DNA of 5,451 bases from Campylobacterales bacterium (lineage in GTDB: Bacteria > Campylobacterota > Campylobacteria > Campylobacterales > Sulfurimonadaceae), in contig JAFGVR010000232.1 of NCBI GenBank assembly GCA_016937915.1, positions 1 through 5,451 of the forward strand, in the 5' to 3' direction. Within the stretch, counting starts at the first letter, position 1. Each line of letters opens with the position of its first letter. The notes under the pieces were generated by a model. That model searched no databases. It saw nothing but the letters and a program-made list of their open reading frames with translations, and was not told the origin of the DNA. Shown here piece after piece: positions 1-5,451 of this stretch. The translations under genes and the position numbers were made by a program.

Positions 1-348
1 AAATCTATCACCTAAATGGTGTGCAGTTAGAAGATTTTTATAACCAAACTCATCTATGATTTTATGGAAAAAATCGTATCTTATAGCTCTTGCACTAGCT
101 TCAAAGTTTTTCTCTATCTCTTTTGCTTCGTGGTGGTGGCAGGTTTTGTTGTATCTTATGCAAAGCTCTTTTGCGTAAGCCACCTCATCTTTGCTTTGTT
201 CTCTCACTCCATAATCTACTATGGCTATATCAAAATCTATGTTGGCATCTAGTAGTAGAAAAAAAAGTGCAGTAGAATCACCCCCAGCAGAAAAAGCTAG
301 GAGGTTTTTTTTATCTTGTAGGTGTGGAAGTAGGTTTTGTTTTAGCAA
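1..348 (-). CDS. tilS: tRNA(Ile)-lysidine synthase TilS, N-terminal part (runs off the left edge)
   Basis: TilS is a cytoplasmic ATP-dependent enzyme that joins lysine to C34 of the CAU-anticodon tRNA-Ile, so that the tRNA reads AUA and accepts isoleucine. The 116 visible codons cover the first part of the N-terminal PP-loop ATPase domain. The nucleotide-binding loop reads LAFSAGGDSTALFF (about residues 17-30). The usual SGGxDS is here SAGGDS, with Ala at the second position. Further family landmarks are VDYGVREQ (44-51), CHHHE (70-74), NFEASARAIRYDFF (81-94) and LLTAHHLGDRF (106-116). The only possible start is TTG at 346-348. It is in the same frame as rimO, with TAA-GCC-TTG joining the two genes, and no other start codon lies between the rimO stop and the conserved region. 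No good ribosome-binding site precedes it, so translation is probably coupled to rimO. The C-terminal tRNA-binding domains lie outside the window. The family call is firm. Confidence 0.93.
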   Translation of the reverse strand, partial: MLKQNLLPHLQDKKNLLAFSAGGDSTALFFLLLDANIDFDIAIVDYGVREQSKDEVAYAKELCIRYNKTCHHHEAKEIEKNFEASARAIRYDFFHKIIDEFGYKNLLTAHHLGDRF

Positions 349-351
349 GGC

Positions 352-1665
352 TTAGTTATATACTGTAGCAGTTAGTATATCACCAAGTATGCCAGTGATT
401 TTTGCTTTGTAGATTTTACCAAACTCAAGCTCTTTGCTATCATCTGTTTTATCATTTACATATATCTCACCATCTACCTCAGGTGCCCATGAAAGTTTTT
501 TGGCACTTAGTAAAAACTCATGTTCATCACTCTCACCATCTATTACTATCTCACACTCTTTGCCTATCTCATTTTTTAGCGATTTTAACATAGCCTCTTT
601 TGCTATCTCACCAAGTATCTCAGCTCTTTTTTCTATCACCTCAGCTGGAATCTGCTCCATATCGTAAGCTGTAGTTGTCTCTTCGTTTGAGTAAGCAAAT
701 ACATTTATCCTATCAAATCCAAACTCTGAAGCCACTTGACACATCTCATCAAACATCTCCTCACTCTCATGTGGATGCCCAACTATAAAACTTGTACGGA
801 TGAAAGCGTTTGGCATCTTTTTCATATACTCCAACTGCTCCATAGTTTTATCTTTTCCAAACCCTCTTTTCATGATGCGAAGCATCTCATTGTTAGCGTG
901 TTGTATAGGCATATCGTAGTAGTTGTGAAACTTCTTAGCATCTGCTATTTTTTGTATCATACTAAGGGTTGTAGTAGATGGGTAAAGGTAAAGTATCCTT
1001 GCACTTTTAACACCCTCAATTGCGTCTATTGCATCTATTAGTTGCTCTAGCCCATCTTTGATATTTTTATCCCTTAGATATGATGAGCTATCTTGCGATA
1101 CAAATGAAAAATCATAATAACCCCTCTTTACAAGACCTTCCACTTCAGAGATAATAGAGCTTAAATCACGAGAGTTTAGTTTCCCTTTAAAAGATGGGAT
1201 AGCACAAAAACTACAAGCTTGGTTACACCCCTCAGATAGTTTTATGTAAGCGTGATAGTTTGAACCTGTTATAACTCTATCTATATCATCGTTTATCAAA
1301 AACACCTTATCTGAGTATTGACTTCTTTTTGCCTCTAAAAGCTCATCTATGATGTCATAATCACCAACACCTGTAAATATATCAACCTCACTAAGCTCTG
1401 CTTGAAGCTCCTCTTTGTATCTCTCGCTAAGGCATCCTGCCATCACTAAAACTGAATCATCTTTACGCTCATCGTGGATGCTAAGGATAGTGTTTATAGA
1501 TTCTTGTTTTGCAGCATCTATAAATCCGCAGGTATTTACTATGATAACATCAGCAGTTGAAGCATCTGAAGTTAGTTCGTATTCTTGAAGTTTACCCATC
1601 ATAACTTCGGTATCTATGAGGTTTTTTGTACAGCCTAGAGAGATTACATGTAGAGTTTTTGACAT
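352..1665 (-). CDS. rimO: Ribosomal protein S12 (Asp) methylthiotransferase RimO
   Basis: RimO is a radical-SAM enzyme that adds a methylthio group to the conserved aspartate of ribosomal protein S12. The 437-residue protein is complete, against about 440 for E. coli RimO. The N-terminal UPF0004/MTTase domain carries the three ligands of the auxiliary iron-sulfur cluster: C12 in SLGCTKN, C46 in VNTCGFID and C78 in MAGCLSER. The radical-SAM cluster motif is C147-xxx-C151-xx-C154 (EGCNQACSFCAIP). A C-terminal TRAM-like segment (about 370-437) would bind substrate. The sequence matches RimO rather than MiaB or MtaB, notably in ISLGCTKNLIDTE at the N-terminus and GFIDAAKQESI after the second cysteine. 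I chose ATG at 1663-1665 because the family begins just before the LHVISLGCTKN block. An in-frame GTG at 1675-1677 would add four residues. Neither start has a strong Shine-Dalgarno. The gene is followed within three bases by tilS and very probably shares its transcript. Confidence 0.96.
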   Translation of the reverse strand: MSKTLHVISLGCTKNLIDTEVMMGKLQEYELTSDASTADVIIVNTCGFIDAAKQESINTILSIHDERKDDSVLVMAGCLSERYKEELQAELSEVDIFTGVGDYDIIDELLEAKRSQYSDKVFLINDDIDRVITGSNYHAYIKLSEGCNQACSFCAIPSFKGKLNSRDLSSIISEVEGLVKRGYYDFSFVSQDSSSYLRDKNIKDGLEQLIDAIDAIEGVKSARILYLYPSTTTLSMIQKIADAKKFHNYYDMPIQHANNEMLRIMKRGFGKDKTMEQLEYMKKMPNAFIRTSFIVGHPHESEEMFDEMCQVASEFGFDRINVFAYSNEETTTAYDMEQIPAEVIEKRAEILGEIAKEAMLKSLKNEIGKECEIVIDGESDEHEFLLSAKKLSWAPEVDGEIYVNDKTDDSKELEFGKIYKAKITGILGDILTATVYN

Positions 1666-1690
1666 TGTTTGTATCACTTTTTTTTATGAC

Positions 1691-1696
1691 ATTATA
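1691..1696 (-). promoter_or_regulatory. Putative -10 box of the rimO-tilS promoter
   Basis: On the minus strand a perfect TATAAT lies about 25 bases before the rimO ATG, preceded by AT-rich DNA and no recognisable -35 box, as is common for the housekeeping sigma factor of Campylobacterota. Transcription would begin near 1684. That leaves an A-rich leader of about 19 bases with a run of eight A and no clear ribosome-binding site. It is inferred from sequence alone. Confidence 0.55.
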
Positions 1697-1749
1697 CTCT
1701 ATTTGAATATATAGCCATTTTAAATATCTAAAAAGACACCCTTTTTAGT

Positions 1750-1755
1750 TAAAAT
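1750..1755 (+). promoter_or_regulatory. Putative -10 box of the mgtE promoter
   Basis: TAAAAT, in the context GTTAAAATTCG, lies 27 bases before the mgtE ATG. A start near 1761 would give a leader of only about 22 bases. That leaves room for the ribosome-binding site AAGGGGG at 1771-1777 (five bases before ATG) but not for a magnesium-sensing riboswitch. This promoter and the rimO promoter fire away from each other from a 117-base gap. Confidence 0.45.
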
Positions 1756-1782
1756 TCGACAACTAAATCTAAGGGGGCAAAT

Positions 1783-3150
1783 ATGGAGATAAACCAAGAA
1801 GAGTTGACTAATCTTATAGAGTTGATATCATCAGAGATAAAACAGTTTAGAGATGGTGATAAAAGTGTCCACCCTTATGACATAGCTGAGCAACTTTTAG
1901 AGCTTAGAGATGTCAGTAGTGATGATTATGAAAAAATTATCAAAAAGATTCCAAATGATCTTTTTGCTGAAGTTTTATCTGAGCTTCCTGATTATGTTCA
2001 AGAGGAAACGGCGGAGCTTTTAAGTGTAAAAAAACTAGCCGACATCGCATCAAAGATGGATACCGATGATGCAGCTACCCTTATCCAAAACATCAGTGAA
2101 GAGAATGAAGAGATCTCTCAAACTATCCTTGAATCGTTTACTGATGCAGATAAAGAGATGCTCGAACAGCTTATCTCTTACGAAGAAGATGCAGCTGGTT
2201 CGTATATGCAAACGGAGCTTTTTAGTGCCAAGATAGATGAAAATATCGGTGTAGCTATAAAAAGACTCAAACATCTAAAAGAGATAGGTGAGATAGATAA
2301 TATCTGGCACGCCCATCTAGTAGATGCCAAAGATAAATATATAGGCTCTATTGGGCTTGAAGATCTCATCATCTTTGAGCATGATTTGAAGTTTTCAGAT
2401 ATACCACTTGAAAAACATAGAAAGTTTTTCATAAACCATAAAGCAGATATAAAAGATGTAGTTGAGATGGTTACTAACTATAACCTTACCTCTGTACCTG
2501 TTGTTGATGATAACGATAGACTTATCGGTAGGATAACTTCAGATGATATCTATGATATAATCGAAGATAGTGCGACTGAGCAGATATTTAACCTTGCTGG
2601 GGTTAATGATGAGGCGGAGCAAGAAGAAGATATGTACGAGATAGGAAAAACCAGAGCTATCTGGCTTGGACTAAATCTCATTACAGCAGTAGCAGCATCA
2701 CTTGTGATAGGGATGTTTGATAGCACCATCCAGTCCATAGTCGCTTTAGCTATCCTTATGCCCATAGTAGCATCTATGGGTGGAAATGCAGGTACTCAAA
2801 CCCTAACAGTTACAGTTCGTCAGATGGCTTTGGGGGATATAGAAGGGGAAGATGCAAGAGCTACTATCTATAAAGAGGTAGTTATATCATTGGCAAATGG
2901 ATTGATATTTGCACTTGTGATAGGTGTGATAGCCTATTTTTGGTTTAACATACCACTCCTTGGGGTAGTTATAGCCGCATCTATGGTTATAAACTTACTT
3001 AGTGCTGGTTTTTTTGGAAGTGTTATCCCACTAGTGCTTCAAAAAGTTGGAGTTGACCCGGCCATAGGTAGTACTGTACTCTTAACTACAGTAACCGATG
3101 TTGTAGGCTTTTTTAGCTTTTTAGGTTTAGCTACGGTTATACTACTTTGA
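1783..3150 (+). CDS. mgtE: Magnesium channel/transporter MgtE
   Basis: MgtE is an inner-membrane, homodimeric Mg2+ channel gated by cytoplasmic Mg2+. The 455-residue product is full length, close to the roughly 450 residues of the Thermus thermophilus protein. Residues about 30-135 form the acidic helical MgtE N domain. Two CBS domains follow (about 138-198 and 203-262, the second containing VPVVDDNDRLIGRITSDDI), and then an acidic plug-helix-like linker (about 265-288). The C-terminal pore domain has about five membrane segments (near 292-312, 316-336, 364-386, 389-416 and 428-454). It contains the signature MPIVASMGGNAGTQT (326-340), and Asp439 in TTVTDVVGFF sits where the pore aspartate of the family lies. 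The start is supported by AAGGGGG five bases upstream. The gene is divergent from rimO, and its last 14 bases overlap the end of the convergent mutarotase pseudogene. Activity is likely set mainly at protein level through Mg2+ binding to the N/CBS region. Some MgtE proteins also carry other divalent ions. Confidence 0.96.
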   Translation: MEINQEELTNLIELISSEIKQFRDGDKSVHPYDIAEQLLELRDVSSDDYEKIIKKIPNDLFAEVLSELPDYVQEETAELLSVKKLADIASKMDTDDAATLIQNISEENEEISQTILESFTDADKEMLEQLISYEEDAAGSYMQTELFSAKIDENIGVAIKRLKHLKEIGEIDNIWHAHLVDAKDKYIGSIGLEDLIIFEHDLKFSDIPLEKHRKFFINHKADIKDVVEMVTNYNLTSVPVVDDNDRLIGRITSDDIYDIIEDSATEQIFNLAGVNDEAEQEEDMYEIGKTRAIWLGLNLITAVAASLVIGMFDSTIQSIVALAILMPIVASMGGNAGTQTLTVTVRQMALGDIEGEDARATIYKEVVISLANGLIFALVIGVIAYFWFNIPLLGVVIAASMVINLLSAGFFGSVIPLVLQKVGVDPAIGSTVLLTTVTDVVGFFSFLGLATVILL

Positions 3151-3946
3151 TACTCACACTTAAGGTGTGGGTTTGCCCCTCTTTTAAAACCACAAAATCA
3201 TCAAGTGCATTTGCACTCTCGATGCAGACAAATTTTTTGTAACCATCATCATCCATATCACCCATACTTTTAGCTTTTTCTATCCATGGATTCCAAACTA
3301 TGCAAGATGATGAATTTTTAGTAGTTATTTTTGTTTTTGCATCTGAGTCGTTTAAAACTATAGGCTTATCAACATCAAGATATATTCTATCCACCTCTTT
3401 ATCTATAGTGATAGTTGAGTTTTGCACCTTTGTAGTGGCATCTAGTTGGTCTAGGTATGGTTTGTTTTCAAGTCCACTTATAGAGATGTTTTTTATATCT
3501 GAGATGCTAAAGTATGTGTGAAGTGCTTGAGTGATTTTTACTTCATCTTCTCCAACATTTATAGTTTTTAGATGCATCTTAAGCTCTTTGCCTATCTCAA
3601 ATGTAGCGTATAATTCACACTCATAATCTTTTGTATCTATAAGTTTTAGAGTTACTATGGTGGTAGCAGCTTCATCTTTTGCATCTACCATCTCCCACAT
3701 AGAATCCCTCGCAAAACCGTGTTGATTTTACCCCTCTTTTTTCCCAAACCAAGGCCAACAGATAGGCACCCCTCCACGAATAGCCTTACCTTTTTTTAAA
3801 CAACTAAGTTTACTAACCCAAAGATGCTCTTTAAAAGTCTCATAGCTAAAAATATATGCCCCTTGAAGTGCTATCTTTGCTTTCGCATTTTGATTTATTA
3901 TCTCTATATATTCAAACCCATTATCAAGTGTTTTAATCTCTACCAT
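3137..3946 (-). pseudogene. D-hexose-6-phosphate mutarotase-like protein (YeaD / aldose 1-epimerase fold), interrupted by an in-frame stop
   Basis: The intact relatives are cytoplasmic beta-sandwich enzymes that interconvert the alpha and beta anomers of hexose 6-phosphates. The frame is 270 codons including the final stop, close to family length, and reads from ATG at 3944-3946 to TAA at 3137-3139. It is broken only by TAA at codon 73 (3728-3730). The upstream piece (3728-3946, 72 residues) has LQGAYIFSY, LWVSKLS and GKAIRGGVPICWPWFG. The frame then continues with NQHGFARDSMWEMVD and, further on, ALHTYFSISDI (about codons 142-152), VWNPWIEKAKSMGD (about 217-230) and FVCIESANA (about 240-248). 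From family knowledge, the histidine of HGFAR (codon 76) and the glutamate of VCIES (codon 243) are the likely catalytic pair, so the stop separates the N-terminal strands from both. The largest piece that could restart (ATG 3698-3700, 187 residues) lacks HGFAR. Reading frame and motifs are otherwise undamaged, which suggests a very recent mutation, a sequencing error or readthrough. Confidence 0.85.
3153..3171 (+). terminator. Possible weak terminator hairpin after mgtE
   Basis: Three bases after the mgtE stop, CACAC (3155-3159) pairs with GTGTG (3165-3169) around a TTAAG loop. A C-G and a T-G pair extend the stem to seven. Only three T follow (GGGTTTG), so it is a poor intrinsic terminator. 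It lies inside the last codons of the convergent mutarotase frame, so the symmetry could also be a coding coincidence. Confidence 0.3.
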
Positions 3947-3956
3947 TTTATTATCC

Positions 3957-3962
3957 AGTATA
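3957..3962 (-). promoter_or_regulatory. Putative -10 box of the mutarotase pseudogene
   Basis: TATACT on the minus strand ends ten bases before the ATG at 3946. A start six to eight bases downstream would leave almost no leader, and no ribosome-binding site is visible. GATAAT at 3950-3955 on the same strand is another candidate, but it would place the transcript start inside the coding region. The box shares four bases with the plus-strand box at 3959-3964. Confidence 0.4.
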
Positions 3963-3964
3963 AT
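3959..3964 (+). promoter_or_regulatory. Putative -10 box of the flavoprotein gene (leaderless transcript likely)
   Basis: A perfect TATAAT is followed by six bases (TTTGTT) and then the ATG at 3971-3973. A transcript starting at the usual distance would begin at or within a base or two of the ATG. No purine-rich ribosome-binding site lies upstream, which fits leaderless translation. Confidence 0.5.
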
Positions 3965-3970
3965 TTTGTT

Positions 3971-5116
3971 ATGAAAATATATGATAACCTAATAATCGGT
4001 GCTGGTGCAAGTGGGCTTATGGTTGCATCTAGGCTAGATGCAAAGTTTACTACCGCCATAGTAGATGTAAACCAAAAAATGGCTAAAAAGCTTAGAATCT
4101 CTGGTGGTGGAAAGTGTAACTATACAAATGTGGATGTGAGTGCTAACAACTATGATGGTGATGCAGAGATGGTGGAGTTTGCACTTACTTGTTTTAGTAA
4201 AGATGAGCTTTTGGAGTGGCTAGAGTCTAATGGAGTTAGCCGTGAGATAAGAAAAGATAGATACTATTTTTGTAAAAACTCCGCAGATGAGATAATTGAA
4301 CTGTTAAAAGATGGTTTAAAAGATGCAGATAAATATTTAGGTGAAGAGGTTTTGGATGTAAAAAAAGAGGGGGAAGTTTTTGTTGTAAAAACTACAAACA
4401 CCACTCTAAGAGGTAAAAAACTGATAGTAGCATCTGGGGGGAAGAGTTACTCTAGCATCGGCGGTAGTGATGTTGGGCTAAAGATAGCAAAGAGTTTTGG
4501 CATCGCTGTTAAAGAGTTTACCCCTGCACTTATGGGGCTTACTTTGCAAAAAGAGCAATTTTGGATGAAAGAGCTTAGTGGGCTTAGCTGTTATGTTCAC
4601 ATAAGCGTTGGGTATAAAGTGCTAAAAGAGGAGATGCTATTTGCTCATAAAGGGATAAGTGGACCAGCTGTTTTATCGGCTTCACTTTACTGGCAAAAGG
4701 GTGATATGAGTATAGACTTCTTACCAAATGAAGATATAGAAAAACTTGTTAAAAATAGTAATAAAAATATAAGCTCAGTTATCCCACTTCCAAAAAGACT
4801 CTCAAAAGCACTCTTAGATGCACTTGGCGTTAAAGATATAGAGTGTAAAAAGATAGATGATAAAACGCTCACAAAACTAAAAAACATCCACTCATACACA
4901 TTTGCACCAGCAGGAAACTTTGGTTTTACTAAAGCAGAAGTGAGCCGAGGAGGAGTTCTAAGCGATGAGCTAAACCACTACACTCTAGAATCTCTAAAAG
5001 TCCCAAATCTCTACTTTATAGGTGAGGTTGTTGATGTCACAGGTGAACTTGGCGGATACAACTTCCAGTGGGCATTTAGCTCTGCGGTAGTTTGTGCCAA
5101 TGGGGTGAATTTTTAA
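3971..5116 (+). CDS. FAD-dependent oxidoreductase of the HI0933 (BaiN/YhiN-like) family
   Basis: This 381-residue protein is a flavoprotein of the HI0933 family, in which most members have no proven substrate. The name BaiN comes from a bile-acid enzyme and should not be read as function here. Residues 7-15 (LIIGAGASG) form the FAD-binding GxGxxG loop of a Rossmann fold. The family block LRISGGGKCNYTN follows at 41-53. Then come LIVASGGKSYSSIGGSDVG (151-169), PALMGLTL (185-192), and LFAHKGISGPAVLSAS (223-238). The C-terminal FAD-binding block includes AEVSRGGVLSDEL (322-334) and LYFIGEVVDVTGELGGYNFQWAFSSA (347-372). The length is normal for the family and nothing is missing. The frame is open upstream to 3824, but those codons run antisense through the mutarotase and encode no family sequence. 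ATG 3971 directly precedes KIYDNLIIGAGASG and is the right start. The gene is divergent from the mutarotase across 24 bases and appears to be transcribed alone. The protein is predicted to be cytoplasmic, with no signal peptide or membrane segment. Confidence 0.93.
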   Translation: MKIYDNLIIGAGASGLMVASRLDAKFTTAIVDVNQKMAKKLRISGGGKCNYTNVDVSANNYDGDAEMVEFALTCFSKDELLEWLESNGVSREIRKDRYYFCKNSADEIIELLKDGLKDADKYLGEEVLDVKKEGEVFVVKTTNTTLRGKKLIVASGGKSYSSIGGSDVGLKIAKSFGIAVKEFTPALMGLTLQKEQFWMKELSGLSCYVHISVGYKVLKEEMLFAHKGISGPAVLSASLYWQKGDMSIDFLPNEDIEKLVKNSNKNISSVIPLPKRLSKALLDALGVKDIECKKIDDKTLTKLKNIHSYTFAPAGNFGFTKAEVSRGGVLSDELNHYTLESLKVPNLYFIGEVVDVTGELGGYNFQWAFSSAVVCANGVNF

Positions 5117-5261
5117 TTAGATAACTACAAGGAGTCCTTTCTCTTTCAAGAGAATATGAGTTTTGCAAGAATTCTACTCTATTGGGTACGCATAGTGTGA
5201 CATTGATTTTTTATATGGTTTCTAGTAAACTATAATTAGCTGTAAACAAAGGAATGAATTA
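5117..5261. other. Intergenic gap with three small palindromes and an in-frame peptide-like stretch
   Basis: The gap holds AAGGA-G-TCCTT (5129-5139), TTCTCT-TTCA-AGAGAA (5139-5154) and the perfect palindrome AGAATTCT (5168-5175). No T-run follows the hairpins, so none is a convincing terminator for the flavoprotein gene. In the same frame as that gene, after its TAA, 27 codons run without a stop to TGA at 5198-5200. They include ATG 5156-5158, which could encode MSFARILLYWVRIV. There is no good ribosome-binding site for this ATG. I do not recognise it as a gene. It could be chance, the relic of a longer gene, or part of a dispersed repeat. Confidence 0.35.
5231..5236 (+). promoter_or_regulatory. 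Putative -10 box for the gene at the right edge
   Basis: TATAAT lies 25 bases before the GTG at 5262, preceded by a T-rich stretch (5205-5213) and no well-spaced -35 box. A start near 5243 would leave a leader of about 19 bases containing the ribosome-binding site AAAGGA (5248-5253). Confidence 0.5.
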
Positions 5262-5451
5262 GTGAATATAAGAAATATTTTTTTATATTTGTTCTCTTTT
5301 ATAATCATTTTAGGAATTGAGTATATCTTTGTCAATAATATGAAAAATAAATATATTGAGAAGGAACTTAAAAATATAACAGAACAAAAATCTATGCTTT
5401 ACAATTCTATTATCAAAGAATTTGAAGAAGATTCGATTCATATCGTAAGAG
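5262..5451 (+). CDS. Unidentified membrane-anchored protein, N-terminal part (possibly a sensor), runs off the right edge
   Basis: The visible 63 codons begin with a short positive segment (MNIRN), followed by a strongly hydrophobic helix at about residues 6-24 (IFLYLFSFIIILGIEYIFV). After that comes a charged region, NNMKNKYIEKELKN, which continues with helix-forming, Lys/Glu-rich sequence to the window edge. This is the layout of a membrane-anchored receptor whose extracytoplasmic domain begins after the first helix, as in many histidine kinases, diguanylate cyclases and chemoreceptors of this group. No catalytic or sensor motif is visible, so that is only a guess. The start is GTG 5262-5264, supported by AAAGGA eight bases upstream. 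ATG at 5254 is immediately closed by TAG (ATG-AAT-TAG), whose last base is the G of the GTG. The base composition is more AT-rich than the other genes here. It has its own likely promoter and seems unrelated to the flavoprotein. Confidence 0.7.
   Translation, partial: MNIRNIFLYLFSFIIILGIEYIFVNNMKNKYIEKELKNITEQKSMLYNSIIKEFEEDSIHIVR

Noticed and set aside
64..252. 62-codon hydrophobic plus-strand open frame at the left edge
   Set aside because: It is a mirror of conserved tilS codons on the minus strand. The hydrophobicity comes from reading the complement of charged, A-rich codons.
736..1041. 101-codon plus-strand open frame inside rimO
   Set aside because: It lies entirely antisense to conserved RimO sequence and shows no recognisable protein family or ribosome-binding site.
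1756..1782. Magnesium riboswitch (M-box) ahead of mgtE
   Set aside because: The whole gap to rimO is 117 bases, and the likely leader is about 22 bases, far too short for an M-box. No matching structure is visible.
3137..3700. The 187-codon downstream mutarotase piece as an independent functional gene
   Set aside because: It lacks the HGFAR motif and the N-terminal strands, and the frame is continuous with the upstream piece except for one stop. A broken gene is the simpler reading, although AGGGA before ATG 3698-3700 could allow a restart.
3727..3731. Frameshift in the A-run and G-run near the mutarotase break
   Set aside because: Family motifs before and after the break are in the same frame, so a single-base insertion or deletion is not needed and would itself disrupt the downstream motifs.
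3824..3970. 49-residue N-terminal extension of the flavoprotein
   Set aside because: It is antisense to the mutarotase N-terminus, has no family similarity or ribosome-binding site, and the FAD-binding loop begins right after the Met at 3971.
1..5451. CRISPR arrays, tRNA or rRNA genes, insertion sequences, phage or defence genes
   Set aside because: No spaced direct repeats, cloverleaf sequence, transposase or integrase motifs, or terminal inverted repeats were seen on either strand.

Overview
The window is AT-rich chromosomal DNA, most likely from a member of the Campylobacterota in the Sulfurimonas/Arcobacter range. The evidence is the style of the proteins, the A/T-rich codon choice, TATAAT-type -10 boxes without clear -35 boxes, and the adjacent rimO-tilS pair, an arrangement I recall from Campylobacter jejuni and its relatives. 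The genus is an inference and not proven.

Layout, left to right. Positions 1-348 (minus) hold the first 116 codons of tilS (tRNA-Ile lysidine synthase), which runs off the left edge. It starts on a TTG two codons after the rimO stop. Positions 352-1665 (minus) are a complete rimO (ribosomal protein S12 methylthiotransferase). A short divergent promoter region (1666-1782) separates rimO from a complete mgtE (1783-3150, plus), a CBS-domain magnesium channel. The end of mgtE overlaps by 14 bases the end of a convergent minus-strand gene (3137-3946) for a D-hexose-6-phosphate mutarotase-like protein. That gene is broken by one in-frame TAA just before its conserved HGFAR motif. A 24-base gap carrying overlapping divergent -10 boxes leads to a complete FAD-dependent oxidoreductase of the HI0933 family (3971-5116, plus). 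A 145-base gap with small palindromes follows. The window closes with the start (5262-5451, plus) of an unidentified protein with one N-terminal membrane segment.

Functionally this is mostly housekeeping. tilS and rimO form a translation-fidelity operon (tRNA and ribosome modification), mgtE handles Mg2+ entry, and the mutarotase and flavoprotein are metabolic accessories. The genes do not form one pathway. I see no phage, insertion sequence, CRISPR array, defence cassette or RNA gene, and no convincing new system. The points most worth checking are the nonsense codon in the mutarotase, the overlapping and apparently leaderless divergent promoters at 3957-3964, and the in-frame peptide-like stretch downstream of the flavoprotein gene.
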